From the NCBI GenBank assembly GCA_019454045.1, contig SKCR01021435.1, forward strand, positions 1-64,000: a stretch of 64,000 bases of DNA, written 5' to 3'. The first letter of the stretch is position 1. Each line of letters opens with the position of its first letter. Below, piece by piece: positions 1 through 10,508 of the stretch. Origin of the DNA: Zanthoxylum bungeanum. Lineage: Eukaryota; Streptophyta; Magnoliopsida; Sapindales; Rutaceae. The notes below the pieces were generated by a model. It was given only the letters and a program-made list of their open reading frames with translations, did no database searches and was not told the origin of the DNA. The translations under genes and the position numbers were made by a program.

Positions 1-455
1 CATACAGAAAATGATTCCACCCAAGCCGAAGCACCCTGGTAGTTTTACCAAACCATGTACCATATGCAACCATTACTTTGGCAAAGCTCTATGTGATTTG
101 GGTGTGAGCATCAACCTTATGCCAGTGTCTATTTAACAGAAATTAGGTTTGGGAGAAGCTAGACCAGCAACTTTGATGCTGCAGTTAGGAGATAGATCCC
201 TCACCTACCCACAAAATAGATGATGTGTTGGTAAAAGAGGACAAGTTCATATTTCCTACAGATTTCCTAGTTTTAGACATAGAGGAAGAAAATGAAGTTC
301 CTATCATCATTGGATGACCATTATTAGCAACAGTCAGAACATTGATCGATGTGTAGAAGGGTGAGTTGACTATGCATATGCAAGATCAAGAGGTAACCTT
401 TCATGTCTTCAAATGTTGAAGAGTGCTATAGTATAGACAATATTGATGATGAAAG
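1..455 (+). pseudogene. Athila-type gag-pol remnant: retropepsin (protease) region
   Basis: Reading across frames gives the Athila-type protease region: a proline/lysine-rich lead-in with PGSFT, then KALCDLG followed by a serine and INLMP (the retropepsin active-site block, here DLGVS), and downstream the FIFPTDF, PIIIG and LLATVRTLIDV blocks. The same order is seen in E1 (33222-33953) and E2 (47900-48290). Stop codons fall after MPVSI, within the PIIIG block and after LIDV, and there is at least one frameshift near 215, so it cannot be expressed. In an active element this aspartic protease cleaves the Gag-Pol polyprotein inside the virus-like particle. No RT, RNase H or integrase follows it, so pol was deleted here. 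Confidence 0.75.
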
Positions 456-548
456 TCCATAAACGGTCAACATGGATCACCAAAATCATAGCTCTGAGAT
501 GAAGCCACAATATACACTGAAAGCAGATAAGAAAATTATGGGTTACAT

Positions 549-752
549 ATGAATGTTGTCAACCCACCAACTCCTGTGAGAATTGATCTGTGGATGAAGA
601 CATCTGCTAAACCGTTGATAGATCCTGGTAGACATTACATGGATAAAATTGCACAGAAAAACCCTCAAATCATGCCATCCAATAGGCAGTATATGAGTGA
701 GCATTGGACAGTCCTATATCAATCAACTAAGCTTACAAGGGAACCACCATGA
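549..752 (+). other. Unrecognised 67-codon open frame between protease and envelope-like ORF
   Basis: An ATG-initiated open frame of 67 codons that I do not recognise. It lies where the pol C-terminal part would be expected but lacks the integrase C-terminal blocks seen in E2. It is hydrophilic with several prolines and has no obvious motif. It ends just before a sequence (about 760-810) that resembles the post-pol segment of E2 at 47360-47415, which marks the end of pol. It may be a remnant of a pol-spacer region or a chance frame. Confidence 0.2.
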
Positions 753-1667
753 CTAATTGGGTGGTTACGTCTAGCTGAAGACGTTAAACTTAGCGCTAGC
801 GGGGAGGTAATCCACTCAAAATTTTTATTTTTGCTCGTTTTAAATTTTTTAATTCCAGTTGTGTTTATTACATAATATAATGTATGTTTTAAATTTTTTA
901 TGTTGTTTTTATAGGAAATAGAGCCAACAGAGCATTCAGGATAGAGCAATAGTGAACCATCTGATAAGGTCATCATGTCATGACTCCAATTTTAGCGTCA
1001 CGATGCGACACAATACAAAAATGAAACTGAGAGTTACAGACTTTATGTGTTTCGACGTAAGTGCTACGCGTTGCGATGCATTGAAGAGAGCGTCACAACT
1101 TCAATACTTACGCATCGTGACTCGATGAAAAAAAAACCAAAGCAGAACCTTGGAATCATATGCGTCGTGACACAATACCTTTCACATCGCGACGCGGTAA
1201 CCTAATCATGAACCCCCAATTTTTAGGGATTTGAATACGACGCTAACAATGCATGCCGTGACGCGCACCCGATTTTAGCAATTAAAAACAGGCAACCAAA
1301 ACACATTTTCTCACAAAAAAAACTCGTCTTCTCTCCCAAACACTACTACTCACGCATAAAAATATCCAAAATTCATTTCCTCACTTCCCAAACATCTATA
1401 TCACACCTTATCTCAGGTTTAACTCCCGGTGCTTGATTCTATCGACTTCAGGTTTAACTCGTCTTTTCTCTGCTTTATATCACTATTTTGTGTATTTTGT
1501 GTTGTGGAAATTGTAAATTTTAGTGAAGTTTGGGGACGTAGTGCGTGGATTTGATTGCTTAAAGTTTTTACTTAATTGAAAGTTAGGGTAATAATTGGAC
1601 AAAACCTTCAGAAACAGTGGAGTCTTTGTCAAAATTGTTTTTTGTGAAACCTACTCCATTTCCTCAC
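753..1667 (+). other. Non-coding spacer between pol remnant and envelope-like ORF of element C
   Basis: No protein can be supported. The first 60 bases match the pol-end region of E2 (read on its own strand): an ACGTTAAACTTAGCGC-like block and a GGGAGGTAA/GGGAGGCAG block. T-rich tracts ending in CAG or TAG at about 857 and 913 could be splice acceptors of the kind expected for a spliced downstream ORF; this is inference. From about 995 to 1260 the AT-rich sequence is broken by repeated CpG-bearing words (for example CATCGCGACGCGG and CGTCGTGACAC). Confidence 0.45.
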
Positions 1668-2083
1668 ATGGCATAAAAAAGATCACATGGAAAAGCTGTC
1701 GTTACACCATCCTATGACACAATTAAATTCATGTCGGCGACAGCGGAAAAGTGATATGAAAAAGGAATGGGGCAAAAGGTTCATATTATTGGAAGATGAT
1801 TTGAGTTGAATTCCGGGCAATTCCCCAAATTGACTCAGTTATCACTAAGAGACATTGGTTCAAGCTCTGTAAACAACCCAGTCCAGCATGTAGGTTATCA
1901 GGTGATGGTTCGAGGCAGACCGATGGTATTTGATCGGTCCACTATCAACAGGTTTTATGGGCTGCTAGATATCGAGCACAATGACTACACAGAAACAATT
2001 GATCTAGAAAATCTAACACATACACTATGTATCCCTAACGCAGTATGGGATATCAGCACCAGCGAAGAGCATGTCAAGATGAG

Positions 2084-2119
<36 letters not shown>

Positions 2120-2675
2120 ATCCAGATGATCGAGTATGGTTTCATTTCCTGACTCTACTATTTTACCTGGTTCCCATATCACCAACGTGACAAAGGACCG
2201 AATGATCATTTTATACTCTCTGCTCGAGGTTGACTCTATTGATGTAGGCAGGTTAATTTCTACAAATATCGTTCGGGCAGCCCATACTGTATAAACTGGC
2301 CTTTTATATTGCAGTCTCATCACTAACTTGTTTGCACAAGCTAAGGTGCCCATGGACCCTAGAGAAGAAATTATGCAGCCTACCATTGCTCTGACAACTC
2401 ATATTGTTCAGCAGCTTCGAGCAGAGAGAACATCGATAGTCAGTTCATCAGCTGCACAACCTCGACCTTCAGCGTAACAGTCATCTCGGCCACTCTCCAT
2501 CCCATAATTATTGAAGCATTTGGAGGTGCAAACGACATACCAGGCATAATATAATCAATATATGGAGCAAATGCTCCGATTAATGGCCCGCCAACTCAAC
2601 TTCAGCGAAGAGAAATTTCCTATATTTTCATATCCTCTGGAGGCAGCCGGCGATGATGATAAGGCAGATGCATGA
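1668..2675 (+). pseudogene. Athila envelope-position ORF ('putative plant transposon protein' type), decayed
   Basis: An ATG at 1668 opens a frame with a basic start (codon 3 is a stop), then an FMSATAEK-like block and, from 1806, a 99-codon stretch containing VMVRGRPMVFDRSTINRFYG. After a TA microsatellite (2084-2117) the homology resumes in other frames: a WFHF block, PGSHITNVTKDR, ILYSLLEVDSIDVGRLI and SLITNLFAQAKVPMD. An acidic tail (AAGDDDKADA) ends at the stop at 2675. This block order is that of the plant domain annotated as 'putative plant transposon protein', found in the ORF downstream of pol in Athila elements. Its function there is unproven; an envelope-like role has been proposed. 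Several stops and at least two frameshifts make this copy dead. Confidence 0.7.
2084..2117. repeat. (TA)n microsatellite inside the envelope-like ORF
   Basis: About 17 uninterrupted TA dinucleotides. The reading frame of the envelope-like ORF changes across it, so its expansion is a likely cause of one frameshift. Confidence 0.95.
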
Positions 2676-3721
2676 CCCCTACCATGGTAGTATTGTTCCC
2701 TACTCTTTTTATTTATTTGGCATTACATTGGGGATAATGCCATATTTAAGTTTGAGGGTGGGTTGTATATTTTATTTTTAATTCCAACATGTTTATTTCC
2801 TGCAATATTTTAGTTCTGGCATGTTTTATCTTAAAAAAAGTCTGATGATGGGGTTGTTTGTCATAGTGTGAAGTTTTAGGAAACGATAAAGGCCAACTTT
2901 GCTTTTATCATATGCCTTGAATATGGTATTTAGGTCAGACTCTTATACACTAGAAAATGCTATATAGTAGTAAGACACTAAGGAATTGACGAAGTGATTA
3001 GTTGAAAGATTATGATGTGTGGTATGGTAATATTTTTCTTTTAAAAAAACCATTTATAGTTCATAAGTGTGAAGCTATCCATGGGCGAGTATTAGGACCA
3101 CCATAAGGAGAAATGCTACCTTAAAGGGTAGGTGGGTCTAAAAAAATAATAATAAAATAAAATAAATATACAAGAAAGACTTTCATACCACACAAAGCAT
3201 ATATAGGCAGACATGACAATTTTCTTAGATATTCAGATTGGTTAGACCCATCAACTATCGATTTTTGAGACAAAATCACCGAGTTTACATTCTTATGAAT
3301 CAATGTTGTGACCACACACCCACATCTGGAGTCTGACTTAGATGGTTTATTCAAGGTGATGGATTTAAGTTGAATTGTTCATTTTTGAAGGTGGCTTTGA
3401 CTTCGTTGCTGGACATTCTCTGAGGACCTTATATGTATAACTACTATGATTGCTTTTTTTTGTTTCTTTTATCGTTTTTATTATTTTTGCATAATTGCAT
3501 GTGCATGTGGTTGAGGTTTGTGGGTATCATCACTATAAACCCTCACGAGAATATAACTTGTCCACTAGGGCCGCTTAGGGGTTTAAAGTCTTATTGCATA
3601 TGCAAAATGCAATTGTGATCCCTACGAAAGTGGTTTAGGTTAATTTAGTTTTAGTTTATTTATTTCATTTTATTTTTATTTGTTTTACTCAAGGACTAGC
3701 AAAATGTTAAGTTTGGGGGTG
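2676..3721 (+). other. 3' untranslated region and polypurine tract of element C
   Basis: No coding capacity. About 60 bases after the envelope-like stop is a CATTGGGGATAATG hairpin followed by AAGTTTGAGGGTGGG, a motif pair that also follows the last gene of E1 and E2. A second conserved block (about 3535-3640) has a CCTCACGAGA...TCCACTAGGG segment and a TTGCATATGC...GCAATTGTGATCCC segment, matching 5240-5340 and, inverted, 7780-7870 and 44600-44700. The polypurine tract AAGTTTGGGGGTG ends at 3721, immediately before the LTR. Confidence 0.6.
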
Positions 3722-4618
3722 TGATGAACGACCAATATTCACATATTTCTCACCCTTCTAGCTTGATGTTTTATATGTTATCTCGAGTTTTATGAGCGCT
3801 TTGATGTATTTTGGGTTCATTTTGCATGTAAAAATCATATCGAGACCCAATGGAATCAACGAGGGATGAAAGCAGCAAAATATGGAACAAATAGGAGCAA
3901 AATTAGAATTAAAATGCGCATCTCAACTTTGAAAAGCGCATCTAGATGCGCCAAAGGTAAAAAATTAGGCAGAGAATGCTGAATTGCTAAAACTAGCACA
4001 TCGCGTCGCCGAATTTTGGATTTCTTGACCCTGATCCATGCGTGTTATGATGCAACATAGTGAGAGACGCGACGCTGAAGCAACAGTCATGCGCATCGTG
4101 ACGTTGGATCTTCTTAGTCATGATGCCCCCACATTTTCCAGTATTTTCAAGAAGTGTACTAAAAAAGGAACCACAACCCCTATATAATAAAGATCGTTCC
4201 AAGATTTAGAGATTAGTTTTGGAGGGATTCTCATACTCTAATTTCAAAGCTTCCAAAGTGATCTTAAAAGGAAAGCAAAGCACATCAAAAGATCACAACT
4301 CAAAAACTCAACAGTAAAGAGCTAAAGATTGACGATCTCGACAGAGTTTCTTCTTCCTTTCAACTCTTTAATGTTTTGTTTATTGTTAAATATTTATATT
4401 GTGATGAAACCCGGAATTTATGAGTTTATAAATTGAGTTTTCTTATATCTTATGTGATATTTTATCTTGTTTATTGAATCTTGATCTTAATGCTTCTTGT
4501 TGCTTGATCATCAATATGATTGATGTGGTAAACTTAGATGAACTTGACAAAGAGATTTTAGGTTTAGCCTTAAATTCAATAGCACATGATCTCATCTTAG
4601 AGATTTCCTTACATGATA
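3722..4618 (+). repeat. Partial 3' LTR of element C (first type), with TATA box
   Basis: It starts TGATGAACG directly after a polypurine tract. A TATATAATAA box at 4181-4190 with a preceding CCCC is a credible promoter, followed by the R-type text GAGATTAGTTTTGGAGGG. The downstream part (about 4400-4618) aligns loosely with the U5 part of the E1/E2 LTRs. The LTR breaks off after TTACATGATA and runs straight into the 3' UTR of a second, E1/E2-like element, so its right end is missing. CpG-bearing repeated words occur at about 3920-4110. Confidence 0.6.
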
Positions 4619-5423
4619 GAAAAAACATCCTAGATCCGAGTTATTAAGTCTGTAAGGGTGTTTTAACACCTAGTTCCTTAAAACCAGCTGGTTTAGGAGT
4701 CACTGGCCCAACACTCATTACATGGATCGAAGATGTTGCAAAAAAAATTAAAATAAAAAGTACATTTATATCGGAAATCTGAGTAATTAAGTCTGTAGGG
4801 GTGTCTTAACACCTAGTGCCCTAAAGCCAACTGGTTTGGGAGTCACTGATCCAAAGCTCGCTATATAGATGGAAGATATTGTATATAAATAAAAAAAAAT
4901 CAAAAAATTCAGAAAAATATTCCATTGCTAAAAAAAATATGAATACTGATAAAACTTTAGGACAAAAATATTACTTTTTTCTCAACTGCACTTGTGACTA
5001 TTGTGGTCAAAAATGAGTTGATTAATATTTTGTTGGCTGTGTAAATGGAGAATTGCAAGAAAATAATCAGAGAATTCACTTATTCGGTAATTTAGAAAAA
5101 AAGAAAATAATTATTAAATTGGATAAGAAGTTTCACCAGTTTAGTCACTAACTTCTTTATTCTATTTTCTCTTGTCTTTTTTGCTTTTGTGTGCATTAGT
5201 TTTATTATCTTTTACTTTTGTAAAAAATTTTGTGGGTATCGTTGTTATAAGCCCTCACGAGACTACAACTCGTCCACTAGGGATATCTAGGGATTTAAAG
5301 GTTGGTTGCATATGCTAAATGCAACCGTGATCCCTACGAAAGTGGCTTTGTTTAATTTTAATTGTTTTTTTATTTTATTTTATTATTTTGCTCGAGGACT
5401 AGCAAAATATTAGGTTTGGGGTG
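4619..5423 (+). other. Second, E1/E2-type 3' UTR with paired hairpin repeats and polypurine tract
   Basis: Non-coding. It contains two direct repeats (about 4645-4735 and 4788-4875), each with a GGTGTTTTAACACC-type hairpin followed by a CAACTGGTTT-type hairpin. It then has the CCTCACGAGA...CCACTAGGG block (about 5247-5285) and the TTGCATATGC...GTGATCCCTACG block (about 5306-5337). The tract TAGGTTTGGGGTG ends at 5423. The same order is found inverted in E1 (7692-8500) and E2 (44533-45320), which identifies it as the 3' UTR of a relative of those elements rather than of the upstream envelope-bearing part. Confidence 0.65.
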
Positions 5424-5628
5424 TGATGAGCGGAAAATATATCAATATTTACCGCCCCTTTTACTTAATATTTTGTTTAGTTTATCGGGTTTGATGAACG
5501 TTTTGATGTGTTTTAGTTTATTTTGCAGATAAAATAATATTGGGACTCAATGAAATCATTTAGGACGAAATGTGGGTCAAATAAGGGCAAACATTGGACT
5601 TGACATATTAATTTTGGACATTGCAAAC
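5424..5628 (+). repeat. First 205 bases of element C's (second-type) 3' LTR, cut by E1
   Basis: It starts TGATGAGCGGAAAATATA after the polypurine tract and matches the U3 start of the E1 and E2 LTRs. It ends at caaac (5624-5628), the likely left target duplication of E1. The matching right half is not found next to E1's other end, where sequence has been deleted. Confidence 0.7.
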
Positions 5629-7691
5629 TAACCTGCGTAATCACACGCGTATAACGCAAGCGCACATATCGTTCAAGTAGTATAAAAAGTATCGATCCCA
5701 TGAGGACTTAAAACCTTTTGTTATCAATTTATGAAGTTAAAAGTTTACAAGTATCTAATGGATTGATTGTTTGATTGGATGGTGACTTTAAGACTTAAAA
5801 CAAGTAAATAAAATTGCTTGAAAGTAGATTGAAGAAAATTCGAATTTATAAAACTATTCAGGGTTGTAAATCATTCCAATATCTTTTTAAAAGATGAAGT
5901 GGTTATTTTACGTTTGTGTAATATATTGGTTTATTAACCTGGAACACGAAATTATGTAAAAGCCTCTTCCGATGGTCAAATACAAATAGCCAGTATAACC
6001 CAATTAATCATATTCCTATGTCAACCAAGTTATCTGAATTCATTAAGATTAAGTTCCAATTATGACTACGCCTGCCCGACAGGTATATTCCTATCTTGTA
6101 AGGAAATCTATTAAAGGGTTATCTATCCTCAAGGAAGATCTTGGGCTATTGAGTTTAAGGTCTTTAACCTAAAATTTCTTTTCCAAGATCATTTTAAGTT
6201 TACCAGTTCCATTTTATTAATGGCCAGTTAATAAAAAGTATTAGGATTTAGGCTCAATAAATAAACCTTTATAGTACCGAAACTGTAATTTAACCCCTTA
6301 TAAACCGGTGATATTGGATTTCATCACAACCCCAGATAACTGGCTTAGTTACCACACATATTTACGGGTAGTAAAAACTTAAATAAAAGAAAAGACATAA
6401 AGTAAATGCTGGAAATTAAATTACGGGAAAGTAAATGCTGGAAAGTAAATTAATGGAAAGTAAATGCTGAAAGTAAATAAAGTAAAAGTACAGTAACGAA
6501 AATGCCGAGTTAAAAGGATCCACTTTTATTACTACTGTTTTAGATATCTCCCTTAATATAATATATTAACTTTGTGTGATAATTACCAACCAGCCACATA
6601 GGCGGTATCCTGATTAAGTCAAATTAATAATTAATTACCAACCGACCAACCAGGCGGTATCCATGCTTTGTCAGGTTAAAACCAATTTATAATTAATTAC
6701 CAACCAACCAGTATGGCGGTATCCTCGTTAAGTCAGATTTTAAATAGTTATTATATTATAATTAGGGGAGATTAATCTAAATAGCAATAATAAAATCTTT
6801 ACCTTTTACCCCAGCAAGGGGGAGTTACCTCCTCATTGCGTAAAAGTAAAAACTGAAAAAGTAAAGAAAGGAAAGTAATGTGCGTAAAAGTAAAATGCGA
6901 AATGTAAAAAGTAGAAAAGTAAAGAAAAGAAAGTTCGAAAGCGGAAATTAATTACTGAAAGCTGTAAATAAATAAATAAGATACAATCTTCTTAGTTATT
7001 CTTAAGAAATTTCAAAGAAGAATGTATGAAATTACAAATGAAATGACTTGGTATTTATAGGCAATATTTTACCTCCACCAAATCCATTATTAAATTCTCC
7101 ACCAAATCTATTATTAATTGCTCCACTAATTGCACCACCAAATCCATTATTAATTACTCCACTAATTACTCCACCAAATCCATTATTAATTGCTATCATG
7201 TTTGGTGGGAGCTTGACTATTTTTATTATTTATTTATTTATTTTGCTTTGAAAATGACTTTAATAATTACACATAACACGCTTCTGGATGTTTCATCATT
7301 TTCGGTCATGAAATATTCAGAATTCAGAATTTATTTGTTCTTCCAAGTTGTAGATCATTGAGTCTTCTTTAATCTGGAACTAGAATCAGCTAAATCCGAT
7401 ATCAGAGTGAAAAGTTATGCCTAAAATACGGCAGTTACGCAAAACTGGAATTTCCGAAACTGCACTTCGTTAGAAAGCCCTTTCAAGTTTCCAATCTCCA
7501 ATATTAATATGTCAAATCCAATTTTTACCCTTATTTAACCCAAATTTCATCCTAAATGATTTCATTGAGTCCCAATATTATTTTATCTGTAAAATAAACT
7601 AAAACACATCAAAACGTTCATCAAACCTGAGAAATTAAACAAAATATTAAGTTAAAAGGGCGGTTAATATTGATATATTTTCCGCTCATCA
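5629..7691 (-). repeat. E1 3' LTR (2063 bp)
   Basis: On the minus strand it begins TGATGAGCGG at 7691, directly after the polypurine tract, and ends near 5629 with a CGTAATCACACG block shared with all related LTRs. Three internal tandem families are visible: AAAGTAAATGCTG-type units (about 6370-6500), three units of about 65-70 bp each holding ACCAACC...GGCGGTATCC (about 6590-6735), and about 36-bp CCACCAAATCCATTATTAAT units (about 7063-7195). The partner LTR is 35404-36800. Confidence 0.85.
7052..7195 (-). promoter_or_regulatory. E1 LTR core promoter: TATA box with upstream tandem repeats
   Basis: On the minus strand CTATAAATA (7060-7052) is a textbook TATA box, kept at the same LTR position in E2 (43928-43920 and 51754-51746). 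Immediately upstream lie about four copies of a roughly 36-bp unit built on CCACCAAATCCATTATTAAT; E2's LTRs have only two. Placement just upstream of the TATA box suggests a promoter-proximal enhancer repeat, by inference. The open frame through this repeat on the plus strand is a consequence of its regular length. Confidence 0.55.
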
Positions 7692-9014
7692 CACCTCCGA
7701 ACCTAACATTTTGCTAGTCCTCAAGCAAAACAACAAAATAAAATACAAGAAACAATTAAAATTAAACTAAGCCACTTTCGTAGGGATCACATTTGCATTT
7801 AGCATATGAAACAAGCCTTTAAATCCTAGGCGTCCCTAGTGGACGAGTTTTAGTCTCATGAGGGCTTACATCAACGATACCCATAAACATTTTACAAAAG
7901 TAAAAAGATAATAAAACTAATGCACACAAAAGCAAAAAAGAAAAGAGAAAAGAGAATAAAGAAGTTAGTGACTAAACAGGTGAAACTTCTTATCCAAGTT
8001 AATAATTATTTTCTTTCTTTCTAAATTACCGAATAAGTGAATTCTCTGATTAATTTTTTACCATTCTTCATATGCACATCTAACAAAGTATTTATCAACT
8101 CATTTTTACCCACAATAGTTACAAGTATAGTTGAGAATAGAGTAATATTTTTGTCCTAAAGTTATATCAGATTTCACAACTATTTTAAGCAATAGAATAA
8201 TTTTTCTGACTTTTCTGATTTTTTCTTTGATTTTTTATTTTTTTTATTTATAGACAATATCTTCCATCTATGTAGCAAGTTTTCGTTCAGCGACTCCCAA
8301 ACCAGTTGGCTTTATGACACTAGGTGTTAAGACACCCATACAGACTTAATTACTCAGATTTCCGATATAAATGTATTTTTTTTTTGCAACATCTTCAATC
8401 CATGTAACGAGTGTTGGGCCAGTGACTCCCAAACCAGTTGGTTTTAGGGCACTAGGTGTTAAAACACCCTTACAGACTTAATAATTCGGATCTAGGACGT
8501 TTTTTTTAACCCATCGCTTTTTTAGATGCTTCCTCCAATTAAACTAGAGCACTGAATATTACAAACTTTTTAATTACATCTCATGTCCGTATGTTACCAT
8601 GTATGTTGATAATACTTGTCAACTGAGCATATGAAGATCCATTTTAGTCAGTTTTATGCAGAATTCACAAATTAAATAATTCAAAAGCAAATAAAAAAAT
8701 TAACTTGTTTCGAAATAGGTTGAGATACGTCTCAGGAGTGGAAATTCCTTACTCGGCTATCTCTTACACCAATTTCACCCGATTAATCAAATTAAAAACA
8801 CAAAATATTTTTTTTTTTGATTTTTGTAAAAATTTTCAAATTTTTTTGGCTTTTTCGAAAAATTTTGACTAGAAATAAAACAGTAAAAACAAGATATAGT
8901 TTAACTATTATCCTCCCCCAAACCTAAATGAGATATTGTCCCCAATTTCTTAAACAGTAGAAGAGTTTAGAGAATCGTACCTGGTTAGCTGAAATTCTAC
9001 ATCTAAATGAAAAG
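7692..9014 (-). other. E1 3' UTR with polypurine tract and paired hairpin repeats
   Basis: Non-coding. In element orientation, the LOG stop is followed by a damaged CATTGGGGACAATG-type hairpin and TTTGGGGGAGG (about 8955-8911). Two direct repeats follow (about 8480-8385 and 8352-8263), each with a GGTGTT..AACACC and an AACCAACTGGTT hairpin. Then come the AATGTGATCCCTACG/TTGCATATGC-type block and the CCACTAGGG...CCTCATGAGAC block (about 7870-7780). The polypurine tract abuts the LTR at 7692. Confidence 0.6.
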
Positions 9015-9450
9015 TTAAAGATTAAGATCCAGATTTATCCGACGCTTCTTACCACCATCATTATCAGACCAGTTTATCTTGGAAATGATAGGGTCAATTT
9101 GTGGTTCAAAGGCTAAGATTTGGTCAATTAAATCTGGGGCAGTTCTGGCAGTGAAGATGAGTTCCTTTAGAGGTTTTATCACGAATCCATTTCTCCGGGC
9201 ATCATCAAGAAACACACAAAGAAAATCATAAAATTCATTAACGTTAAACAATCAAAGCGGTTTCTGGTGTATGTTCAGGTTCGCCCAAGATAGTACTGTA
9301 AAAATTTCCTCCATTGTGCCCAAGCCACCTGGCAAAGCAATAAATGCATCAGCACGGTTAATCATTTCCACCAGTCGTTCAGACATACCTGGCACGATCA
9401 GTTCCTCTCTTTTTGATGGTCTTATCAGGTTTGTTATGTCTCCTATACGG
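9015..9450 (-). pseudogene. LOG-type cytokinin riboside monophosphate phosphoribohydrolase, C-terminal two thirds, inside E1
   Basis: LOG enzymes hydrolyse cytokinin riboside 5'-monophosphates to the free base plus ribose 5-phosphate. This fragment covers about codons 75-217 of the E2 copy: [20 protein letters not shown], then the family signature [46 protein letters not shown] and an RRINLDLNL end with its own stop. One in-frame stop (TGA after QKPL, near 9251) splits it. At its 5' side it is joined to the integrase zinc-binding remnant ([15 protein letters not shown]) near 9450, so a deletion removed the LOG N-terminus together with the integrase core. Most differences from the E2 copy are conservative (I/L/V, D/E, K/R, F/Y). 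Confidence 0.85.
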
Positions 9451-10503
9451 TCCTTCATTTCTCCTGGAAATAATCCCGTTCTCTGGCACCTGTCACATTA
9501 AAGAGCAAATAGATAAGCATCTTTAAAAAAGAGTGGACCATAACAAACCTAATTGTAGGACTTTGGCTGCAGTTTTATTTCCATTGAAATGTCCGCCGTA
9601 AGGTGATGAATGGCAATACTACAGAACACTATTGACCTCATAATATGGAACACATCGTCTCAATAATTGATCCGCACATCGTTTGAACATGTACGACTCA
9701 TGCTAGACATAGTGCTTGACTTCTTTGAAAAATTTCTTCCGTTGCTGAGTTATCCATTCCAACGGCCATTTTCCTGATACTATGTAGTTGACATAGTCAG
9801 CATACTAAGGGACTTCCTGTTGTTTCATGGCAAACAGCTGTTCATCTGGAAAAGTTTATTTGATTGTTAGTTCTTTGCCATATGTATCTTTGTTCTCAAG
9901 CCTCGATAAATGATCTGCCACTTCGTTTTCTTTCCCTTTCCTGTCTCTGATTTCCACTTCAAATTCTTACAGAAGAAGTATCCAACGGATCAATCTGGGT
10001 TTGGCATCTTTCTTCGCAATCAGATACTTGATTATTGAATGATCTGTGTAGACAACCACTTTGGGACCCAGCTGATAAGAATGGAATTTATCAAAAGCAA
10101 ACACAACTGCATGTAACTCCTTTTCAGTGGTTGTGTAGTTGAGTTGAGCTTCATTCAAAGTTCTGCAGGAATAGTAAATGGCATGGAAGATCTTTGCTTT
10201 GTGTTGTCCCAAAACTGCACCTACAATAAAATCACTATGGACATATAATTGTGGTTTTCTTCTGATCTTCTAGGGCGATGAGCATCTGATTGTACCCTAA
10301 ATATCCATCCAAAAAGCAATAGTACTAATGTCCCGCCAGTCTGTCTAGCATCTGATCAATGAATGGTAGTGGAAAATGGTATTTCCTCATTGCTTTGTTC
10401 AGCTTTCGGTAGTCCATGCATACTCTCCATCCAATCACCGTCCTTGTAGGAATCAGCTCGTTCTTTTCATTTGTGACAACAATAATTACTCCTTTCTTTG
10501 GTA
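9451..10503 (-). pseudogene. E1 pol remnant: RT (part), RNase H and integrase zinc-binding domain
   Basis: In element order: RT resumes after copia A with NEKNELIPTRTVIGWRVCMD and FPLPFIDQMLDRLAG, ending near [10 protein letters not shown]. It jumps near 10250 to [34 protein letters not shown] and [20 protein letters not shown] (RNase H). EVADHLSRLE and YGGHFNGNKTAAKVLQ follow, then the integrase H2C2 module ending [15 protein letters not shown] near 9460. The RT palm with its catalytic Asp pair is missing between the first two blocks. Several single-base stops are present. Athila affinity is clear from the RT/RNase H blocks. Confidence 0.85.
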
Positions 10504-10508
10504 CACAC

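Noticed and set aside
5760..7000. Possible host gene or ncRNA in the long region without frames
   Set aside because: The entire region aligns with the E1 LTR partner (35404-36800) and both E2 LTRs.
7048..7251. Repetitive Pro/Asn/Leu plus-strand frame
   Set aside because: It is the translation of the tandem CCACCAAATCC repeats in the E1 3' LTR, antisense to the element, with no other protein feature.
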